Positions 56,447 through 64,000 of a stretch of 64,000 nucleotides of DNA are shown one piece after another (the first letter of the stretch is position 1; every line of letters starts with the position of its first letter). The position numbers were made by a program, and so were the translations under genes. Below the pieces are notes generated by a model that was given only the letters and a program-made list of their open reading frames with translations, was not told the DNA's origin and did no database searches. The DNA is from Haberlea rhodopensis (taxonomy: Eukaryota > Streptophyta > Magnoliopsida > Lamiales > Gesneriaceae): contig CAJQUN010000400.1 of the NCBI GenBank assembly GCA_907163345.1, positions 434,001-498,000 of the forward strand. Direction: 5' to 3'.

Positions 56447-57229
56447 TCTTCTAAAATTTGATTTATAATTTAACAAAAATTAAAAAAATTTAAAAAAGAG
56501 AGAAACTGAAGGAACCGGCAGGTTTAATCTGGTTCCCACTGACTTTTTAGCATGGTGGTTTGGGGATCAACCGCACTGGATCAAGCACCGGTTACCGGTT
56601 AAACCGGTTGAATCGGCCGGTCTGGTCAGACTTTCCAAACATTGGAGAGATCCGACGGATGAGGACCGAGTGTAATAGACGGTGGAAATTTAATGAAATT
56701 TTGGATATCTATTGACTTTTATAGAGTTTTAGAAAGCCAAGTTTGAATATTACTTGACTTTTTAAAACTCCACGAAAGTCTATTTTAGATATCACTACTT
56801 TTATGGAGTAAATAAAGTCTACATTGAATATATCTAAAGTTTTAAAGTATATAAAAGTCAATAAAAATCATGAATGAATACATTTCCTAAATCTGTATAA
56901 CATATAGATCCCTCGGCGACATCTTTCTTTCTTTCCTTCCACCCAATTTCCTCTCAAATATTTATGCATTTTGATACTTGGGGAATGAATTAAGAATTTA
57001 GAAATGTATGTGCCACCATTATCTCTTGTCATATTAGCATCAAAAGTTCCGGTACATCTCATTAGTTGTAAATTATGAAGCATTAAGACGTCTTTCAAGT
57101 CCTATTTTGATGTCGATGATAGAAACAGATAAATAGTAAGACCACAAGATATAAGCCTAAATAAAAGCACCGGCAAGAGTCAACCATGTTTCTCTTGTAA
57201 CCGTAAATCGAAACCGGGTCTATCTCTGA
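56447..57229. other. Intergenic DNA with possible MITE remnant
   Basis: At 56545-56640 a GC-richer patch of CCGGTTAAACCGG-like motifs resembles hAT subterminal sequence. 56695-56870 has inverted ATTGACTTTTATAGAGTTTTA and TAAAGTATATAAAAGTCAAT ends, a possible small MITE. No gene recognised. Confidence 0.35.
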
Positions 57230-57517
57230 AAAACTATAATCGAATCCTTTTTTCAATTCACCAGCCTTAGATCAGAAAATTCACGCCCAGATACTTATTG
57301 TAGCAAAACAGCTCCAAAAGCATATACGTCACATTTTTCGCTGCGTAACTCATATTATATTTTTTGTTGATGGGAACCAGCGAACGCTATCCTTTGGTTG
57401 TGCACTGGGTAAATCCTCGGTATGATGTAATAGCTTACATATCACGTCAGTTAGGTAAACCGTACTAGGCAAGCCTAGTGCGATGGCTCGACCGAGAAAG
57501 TGGTGGTGAGGTGAATC
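57230..57517 (-). pseudogene. Receptor-like cytoplasmic kinase pseudogene, C-lobe piece
   Basis: Minus strand 57275-57365 reads YELRSEKCDVYAFGAVLL, kinase subdomain IX (the invariant Asp of DVYxFG is present), followed by a stop where the next Leu/Glu is expected and VSGREFSDL. 57366-57517 would hold the activation segment and an intron but is degenerate. It continues the kinase piece at 59937-60133, from which a solo LTR separates it. Confidence 0.6.
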
Positions 57518-57741
57518 TGTGATATCCCCGAAATGATTATGTGATCTTAATCATTTATTTAAATTATGATGATTTTGGTGTTAATTCATGTGGTTGAATT
57601 AATATTATTGAGGAGATTCATTTCAGGGTGTATGTGATTTATGTTGGGATTTTGGGGCTGTGGCATGTTTACTTGGGGTGTGTTATTTGTTTTGGTGAAG
57701 CATGTTTAAATGGGAATTGAAGTATTTTATTGAGAAAATAC

Positions 57742-57749
57742 TATAAATA
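57742..57749 (+). promoter_or_regulatory. TATA box of the solo LTR
   Basis: TATAAATA in ACTATAAATATC, 225 bases from the LTR start. Confidence 0.6.
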
Positions 57750-58687
57750 TCATGTAAGGATATTTTAATACATCGTGCTAAATACCGGGACCAAAACATA
57801 ACACATCATACCACCCAACACCCAACCACCACCCCCCCCCCCCCAACCCATACCAATCAGCTGAGTAAGCTGATTATTCACTCCACTTGGCTCAATCATT
57901 CAGCCCTTCTCCTCCTTTCCAAATCTCAACCCTTCTCTCCCAAATAACCTCCAGCATCTGATAAGCAAAATCGTGAGGAGCCTTGCCATTTTCATTCCTT
58001 GGAAGCCTCTCAAAAATCGGAGCAAAGTAGGGTGAGAAACCATGCCCTGTTTTCGATTTAAACTTGTTTAAGTTCTTGCCTTTGAGTAGTGTAAAAATGG
58101 CATGTTAGCTTAGGTTTCTTGAAACCTTCGATTTAAATGCTTACATGGTGTTATTATGAAGCTCTCAATATTTTTTCTTGAGCATGTTATATGTTTTATG
58201 TTAAGGATTTAAGCATGTGAAAAAGGGTGTTCGAAAATCTGGGTAGATAATTGCCCTGTTTTTCTGGAAAAATATGGAATGGGAGTGATATTGAGAAGGT
58301 GATAGCATGCATGTTAGATGGGTTTTTGGTGAACCTTCGATTTGAGTACATGCATGGTAAGTTTTTAAATCCCAGGACGTTTTTATTCGAGCAAACTTCA
58401 TGACTTATGTGGTAGATTTAATTGCTTGAAAGTGGGTACTCGAAAATCTGGGCAGGAAGACAATGCCCTGTTTTTCAGAAAAGTTGGTTGAGTACTTGTG
58501 TAAATGGATGACGTTTATGCATGTGGATTTATATTTGCGGTGTAAATTTGATATGAATACACTCAGGGTAGTGTATTGTAGCTGCTAGCATAATTGTTTA
58601 AGCATGTGGTGTATTTTATATGCTAGATCGAAGGGTGTAAAAATAGGTGTTCGAGAATTCTGGGATGGTATTTCTCGAACAGAGCAT

Positions 58688-58793
58688 CTCGATCGATCGA
58701 CATTTCATCTCGATCGATCGAGCGAGGCAGAATCTTGGCTTTGATAGAAGGCGTCTTCTCGATCGATCGAGAAGAGGGGCCGATCGATCGAGA
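58688..58793. repeat. CGATCGATCG palindrome cluster in the solo LTR
   Basis: Four copies, here mostly as CTCGATCGATCGA, so the palindrome is flanked by T/A where the others have G/C. Confidence 0.87.
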
Positions 58794-58955
58794 GACCCAG
58801 AATGTTGAAAAATATAAATTGTTATATTTTGTTTAATTTTTGATATTGGATTGTAATGAGGCATCTAATATTGTGTTGTACACTGGTGTAGAGCCTTCAC
58901 AGACAGCTACACAGCGCAGGGGATAGAGTCCCACAACACACTACATTTTGGAAAG

Positions 58956-58972
58956 GTACGTATGCGACGTAC
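58956..58972 (+). promoter_or_regulatory. GTACGT hairpin in the solo LTR
   Basis: GTACGT-ATGCG-ACGTAC preceded by AAAG, giving a splice-donor-like AAG|GTACGT, and followed by GGGCATCC as in element A. Confidence 0.68.
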
Positions 58973-59159
58973 GGGCATCCCAACGGTAACATATACTTTA
59001 TGTTTGTCTATTTGACACATGATGAATGCAATGTGATGCATTAAGAGTATGATACATGTTATTATGCATTGTTGTTGCATATTGTGATGTGGAATAAAGA
59101 GGTGTATTCCACGAGTCAAGAGAGATCACAGTGTATGTTTTAATGCTTATGCTTGTTAT

Positions 59160-59378
59160 GTAGTAATGAAGCGGGGAAGATTGTACCGCTCATTATGAGA
59201 TTTTGTAGTAATGAAGCGGGGAAGATTGTACCGCTCATTATGAGGTTTTGTAGTAATGAGCGGGGAAGATTGTACCGCTCATTATGAGGTTTTGTAGTAT
59301 GAAGCGGGGAAGATTGTACCGCTCATTATGAGATTTTGTAGTAATGAAGCGGGGAAGATTGTACCGCTCATTATGAGA
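59160..59378 (+). repeat. 46-bp tandem stem-loop array, five units
   Basis: Each unit contains AGCGG-GGAAGATTGTA-CCGCT. The third unit (59254-59284) forms a perfect 10-bp stem TAATGAGCGG/CCGCTCATTA; others carry an extra A in the left arm. Confidence 0.9.
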
Positions 59379-59936
59379 TGATGAAGCAAGAAGCATTAAA
59401 ATAACTGTTGATATATGACTCAAAAGCTATGTAAAGAAAGAGGTGATATGTCATGACATTATTAAAGGATCCATAATTTCATATAATGTGTTTATTATGA
59501 GTTATGGTACAGGGACAACCAATGGGCATTGTAAATGCTTGGAAATACAGGAAGTACTTTGTATTTATGATTATGCATTTACGTCTTACATTCATATTAT
59601 GTTGAATATGAATTATGTTATGCTCATGTGTTGGGGGTTGTCTTTGTAGGTGCTTTTGATGATGAGAACCAGGGTCGGGGTTGAAATGCTGAGCTGTAAG
59701 AAGTGCTACAGGATTAGCATGTTAGAGAAATTTTTTGTATAGCTTCTACATGAAGTAGAGTAAGACTATAGTGTAGTACCTTTTGTAGGAATATGTGAAA
59801 TTCCTTTTGAAACTTTTGGTACTGTATCTCTTAAGCTCAGGTTAATCAACACGACTTATTACTCTGATTTATTCATATGAATGTTTAGTTCTCTTAATCG
59901 CACCTATTAGTATGTTTGAGATAACGGGGTCTCACA

Positions 59937-60133
59937 GAATCTAACTAGTGACCATTCTTGGCAAAACCAAAGCCAACAATTTAGCATTCAAGTCCTGAAT
60001 CAAACCAGAAAAAAAAAACTTCCAACAGAATATTTTTGGGCTGAAAATCTCTACACATGACTGGCATTTCCCTGTCATGCAAATACACCTATAGCCACCT
60101 TGATTCTTGTATCCCAATATAGTGCCGGGTGCG
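59937..60133 (-). pseudogene. Receptor-like cytoplasmic kinase pseudogene, catalytic-loop piece
   Basis: On the minus strand 60075-60133 reads TRIKVAIGV; then, in another frame, HDREMPVMCRDFQPKNILLE, the catalytic loop with RD and the Asn of subdomain VIB, as in plant RLCK-VII kinases (usual form YRDFK...NILL). The FGFAKNGH motif of the Mg-binding loop follows after a one-base shift that destroys the DFG Asp codon. The N-lobe is missing because an Athila-type LTR begins at 60134. Confidence 0.7.
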
Positions 60134-62804
60134 TCATAAGTGTAGTTTTTACACTTATTTCGTTGTGATTTTCTAGTGATTTTTGTATGGAGACCTGGAC
60201 AATTTTACGCTTTTTGTTATATATTTGTTGATTACAGGAATCTAGGTCGAAGTACATAAAAGTGAAGGATTTGAGATAATTAACGATGAAAATGACCAAA
60301 TCGAGTGAACACGTTGAAAGAAGAAACGAATCTCGAGTGCGATCGATCTTCACCTGAGCATGTCGATACTTGGGCAACAAAATTTTAGATCTCACCATTG
60401 ATCGGTAACTCTACCATGATCGATTGCCGTTTGTCGTAAGTTGAAAAAAAAAAAGAAGTTTAATCTCGCGAGAAGATGACGATCCATCGGCTGCAGGAAA
60501 ATTTTGAAAAAAATCACCATCTAGAGTTTGTTCCGAACAAGGGCACTTTTTTTATGGGCTTTGTCCACGCCATTATATAAGGCATGATTTGGACGAAAAG
60601 AAGGATTCTTCTTCAGATTTTTTTACCTAGAACATAGTCTCCACCATCTTCACATCTCCAAGTCATTCAAGAGCAATATACATCTGGAGAGACGTGACGA
60701 CGTAGAGACCCAGGGAGTCATCACCTTGTTTTATTTCGTATTTCTAAACTTTGTTCTTCATTATTTCAGGGGATAATACATGATATAGTCCTTCTTGTTT
60801 GCACACATTCCCGATTTAGTCCCCTTGTTTGCACTGGCTCGATTTTAGTCCCTTTAGTTTTCTAATCTGTCCCAAATTAGTCATAACCTTTAAATGCACA
60901 ATTAAAACCAACGGAGAGAACTGAATCAGGTCACATAAAACTTCAGGGACTGAATCAGGAATTGATGCAAACATTAGGGACTGACTCGAGTCATTAAACA
61001 AATTGGGTGACTTAATTCTTTCAATTTTTAATTATTATAGTAATTAATATGGTTATTTTATTTATAATTTTGGTAATTTTTTGTAAAATTATTTTATTTA
61101 AATAAGGATATTATATTTTAAATTCTTCATAAAATCATTTTTCCACTCAAACAAACAAAAGAAAAATCAATAGTATATACAAATATATTTCGATGGCTAG
61201 TTTACTTATTAAATAAGATATATTTTTGATTTCATTAAATTATGTCTATCAGATGTATCATCAATTTATAAAAAACATTATTTCATTTTTGATAAATTAA
61301 ATAAATTTTGTGATAAATTAAATACTTTTGTAATAAATTAATGACCTTTTTTATAATTATTTAAATTATGATATAATTTATTAAATTCTACATAAAAATC
61401 AATTTTTCACAAGATAATTTAAATAATTATAAAAAATGTCATCAATTTATTAAAAAAAATATTTAATTTATCAAAAGATTTATTTAATTTATCAAAAAAA
61501 AAAAATTAATAAATTGATGACAAATCTGATAGACATAACTTAATAAAATCAAAAATATATCTTGTTTAATAAGTAAACTAGTCATTGAAATATATTTTGT
61601 ATATCAATTTGCTATTGATTTTTCTTTTGTTTTATCTGAGTGGAAAAAATGGTTTTATGTAGAATTTAATATATTATATCATTATTTAAATAAAATAATT
61701 TTACAAAAAATTGCCAAAATAATAAATAAAGTATTCATATTAACTACTATAATAATTAATAATTTAAAGAATTAAGTCACCAATCTTTTAAATAACCCGA
61801 ATCAGTCTCTAATGTTCGTATCAATTCAAATTCAGTCCCTGAAGTTTTAGTTGACCTAATTCAGTCCCTCTCCGTTAGTTTTAACAATATTTAACGTTTA
61901 GGACTGATCTGGGACAAACTATAAAATTAAATGGACTAAATCGGGTCAGTGCAAACAATATGGACTAAATCGGAAATGTGTGCAAACAAGAGGGACCATA
62001 TCATGTATTACCCCTTATTTCAGATTTTAGATGTTTAATTTGTTGCAAAACTTATTTTTACGTTGTTATTTGATGATGATTTTTGGCCAAGTTTATTTCA
62101 AGACTATGGTATCCCATGTTTGAACCCATAATTTAAATAATGGTTTTTGATTAATTCTTACAATTCTATGTGCATAATTTATTGTGCTTCATACTTTTGA
62201 GGGTTTGACCACATTTGAATGATCATATACATCGTGATTGATGTTGATCAAATGATATTACGATCGACATAATAATTGAGGCTGTGGATTTTAGATTGAA
62301 ACTGACAAAGTAAAATCTAGCATACGTGTGATAGTAATAGATTACCCACTCGAAGGCTAGTAGTTTTTTACAAATCGTCATGAGATATTAATTGTTCAAT
62401 AAACTGGCTTATTGTAACGTTAATATTAGACTTGTTATAGATTGACCATAGTATAACGAAAGCATTAGGAAAACTCGTCACCTTAGAACGTATGCTTTTT
62501 AATCTTAACTAATATGCAAATTATGATGGTTATATGGGTGAACCGAAGTCTTGATAATTGTCTCTACTGATTTTATTCACTCTTTATTACTTGTTGGTTT
62601 GGATATTGTTCTTGGTTAATTTAGTATAATTTTCACCTAATTTTCGGAGGTTAAATATATAAAGTAAAAGAATTTGGTACTTACTTCTAGTCCATGTGGG
62701 TTTTACAATCTATTCTTCAAATACTATACTAAAACTTGACAACCGTGCACTTGATGTATAATCAAGCCACACTTAAATTTTATTGTTTAAAAAAATCGCG
62801 ATCA
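60134..62804 (+). repeat. Athila-type LTR of element H, with MULE insertion
   Basis: Plus orientation; starts TCATAAGTGTAGTTTTTACA (expected TGATAAG) and ends ATCGCGATCA. Same family as D, E and G LTRs, about 1.42 kb without the insertion. A weak CGATCG cluster lies at 60339-60430. Confidence 0.82.
60770..62014. mobile_element. MULE-like foldback element, copy 2 (1245 bp)
   Basis: Ends GGGATAATACATGATATAG and, inverted, GGGGTAATACATGATATGG. Flanked by the 9-bp duplication TTATTTCAG (60761-60769, 62015-62023). Mirrors itself over most of its length like copy 1 and has no ORF. Confidence 0.87.
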
Positions 62805-62810
62805 AGTTTT

Positions 62811-62828
62811 TGACACCATTGCCAGGGA
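62811..62828 (+). other. Primer-binding site of element H, mutated
   Basis: TGACACCATTGCCAGGGA, six bases after the LTR end; three changes from the element D site. Confidence 0.72.
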
Positions 62829-62937
62829 TTAATTTAAAGTAATATCATTAATTGACCTTAATTTAGCCATTTTTTTTTCAATTTTTTACTTCTACTGTTC
62901 TTTGGTTTGATTTTTGCAGGTTGTTGTTTCTTGGTGC

Positions 62938-63084
62938 ATGCTAAGGAGTAATAAGTATACACTAGAGCCTATTGGTACAGAAATTGAGAGTACTTTTATT
63001 ATGAGACTACGAAAACCTCGAGCAATGACGGATAATGCCACAACTTTAATGTTGCGCACCCAAGTGCAGGTTGTCTGCAAGTAG
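62938..63084 (+). pseudogene. Gag start of element H, truncated
   Basis: ATG 62938 follows a splice-acceptor-like TTTTTGCAG. MLRSNKYTLEPIGTEIESTF is homologous to the starts of element E and D Gag. Homology is lost at about 63050 where another repeat begins, and the frame stops at 63084. Confidence 0.75.
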
Positions 63085-64000
63085 TATAAAACAGAAGTCC
63101 GAGTATCGTATCCTCAGGGAAGATAAAGTAAGTCACATATCCATAAATTTATGTAAGTGAAGAAATTTAGAAGATGGTTGAATGTGTGGTTTATTTGTAG
63201 AAATTGCAATATTCAAATTTGATAAAAGTGGTTGAGATTAAAGGATCCACTCTTGGTATTTTTAATAAAGTTAATGTTTATTAATATTATTGGAATCCAT
63301 AAACGGTTTCAATATACTTATTATTATATCACTTATATTATATACACCAACTTATAAATATTGTTAAGTATTTATTGTGCTATTATTATGTAAACAACAA
63401 ATCAAGGTAACCACTTTAACGGCTGGTAAACACCTAGCAAACATTTAAATGGTACCAAGCATTATAGATTATAAATAAATAAGCAACAATAAATCAAAAC
63501 TCCCACATATAAGTGGTGTATAAAGTAACATAAAACATATATAACACAATAATATGGTAACCACATTAAATGGCTGGTTAACACCTAGCTAACATTTAAG
63601 TGGTACCAGAAATGGAATAAATAAACAACAATAATGTAAAACTCTCACTTTCAAATGGTGTTTCATTTATCATATCTAATAATCAATAATAAATCAAGGT
63701 TTCCACAATAGAACTGCCGACGTAATCGTGCAACGTCTATATGGTACCAAGAATTTAATATGCTAAAGATAATAATAAATTAAAACCTCCACTTATAAGT
63801 AGGGTGTAACAACAATTAAACAAGAACATAAATATAACACAAAATATATAATATAAACATGGATTTATATTTTTTTTATTAACTTTATTACCATACCAAG
63901 AGCTTCACCTTTTCATCTCAACTTGTACAAATTAGTTCTTCATGATGGAATTGAAGAACTTGGAATATAAACTAAACATAAGAAAATATTTTCTCAAGTG
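63053..64000 (-). repeat. AT-rich LTR-like sequence, element I (partial)
   Basis: The left end (TGCGCACCCAAGTGCAGG, then GTAGTATAAAACAGAAGTCC and GTATCCTCAGGGA) resembles, reversed, the 3' end of Athila/Tat-type LTRs such as 38332-38450, so an LTR on the minus strand probably starts here. It runs out of the window. No ORF. Confidence 0.45.
63404..63840. repeat. Degenerate tandem repeat of about 147 bp, three units
   Basis: Units begin at 63404, 63554 and 63697 (AAGGTAACCAC-type), each with CACCTAGC-like and GTGGTACC/ATGGTACC blocks and then a CTCCCACWTAT...AAGTGGTGT part. Divergence between units is high. Confidence 0.7.

Larger units (their letters stand above)
57518..59936 (+). repeat. Solo Tekay-type LTR (2419 bp)
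   Basis: Starts TGTGATATCCCCG and ends GGGGTCTCACA. Flanked by a perfect 5-bp duplication GAATC (57513-57517, 59937-59941) with no internal region, so it arose by recombination between two LTRs. It contains a TATA box at 57742-57749, a palindrome cluster (58688-58793), the GTACGT hairpin (58956-58972), a 46-bp stem-loop array (59160-59378) and a 3' splice-site-like GTTGTCTTTGTAG ending at 59649. A run of 13 C lies at 57832-57844. Confidence 0.92.

Noticed and set aside
57832..57844. Run of 13 C as a structural element
   Set aside because: Single homopolymer in the solo LTR, likely slippage or sequencing length error.

Overview
The window is nuclear DNA of a flowering plant, probably a eudicot, and almost all of it is nested LTR retrotransposon. 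The plant call rests on initiator-Met primer sites next to Tekay-type chromovirus LTRs, Athila/Tat-type Ty3 elements with 'TTGGCGCC' primer sites, a large SIRE/Maximus-like Copia element, a phytocystatin gene and a receptor-like-kinase remnant. I cannot name the species. There is no bacterial-style operon, CRISPR array, rRNA or tRNA gene. Of host genes I see one intact (a cystatin, 51.5-51.9 kb) and two wrecked ones (a tRNA-methyltransferase-like gene at 53.4-55.1 kb and a cytoplasmic receptor-like kinase at 57.2-60.1 kb).

Layout. 1-7359: Tekay-like element A (+), a broken gag-pol with a chromodomain and a complete 3' LTR. 7675-16374: an 8.7-kb non-coding LTR element (LARD, minus strand) with two 2470-bp LTRs differing at only three sites I could find and a 5-bp target duplication ACTTT. 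16431-28299: an Athila-type LTR (element C) split by a 10.7-kb SIRE-like Copia element (17076-27760, target duplication TAAGG). 28.3-39.9 kb: a mosaic of Athila-type pieces that keep gag, protease and an env-like/plant-transposon ORF but have lost reverse transcriptase and most of integrase. Two adjacent blocks (30.9-32.8 and 32.8-34.7 kb) are inverted relative to their neighbours. 39.9-49.1 kb: the 5' half of a second Tekay-like element F (minus); its LTR is interrupted by an Athila-type element E, whose own LTR carries a hAT deletion derivative. 49.1-50.3 kb: an older copy of the same Athila-type LTR. 50.3-57.5 kb: the gene-bearing island with a MULE-like foldback element. 57518-59936: a solo Tekay-type LTR (target duplication GAATC) sitting inside the kinase pseudogene. 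60134-63.05 kb: an Athila-type LTR with a second MULE foldback copy and the first codons of gag. 63.05-64 kb: part of another AT-rich LTR-like sequence.

What may be new is not protein-coding. (1) Every Tekay-type LTR here carries, in what should be the transcribed leader, a GTACGT-N(3-5)-ACGTAC hairpin at a good 5' splice site and a conserved 3' splice site 0.5-0.7 kb further on, and the interval holds a family-specific array of small stem-loops whose arms change in a compensatory way. (2) Clusters of the palindrome CGATCGATCG occur in at least eight retroelement segments from unrelated families. (3) Several Athila-type elements have independently kept gag and protease while losing RT and integrase. 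All three are inferences from reading the sequence and need alignment and transcript data.
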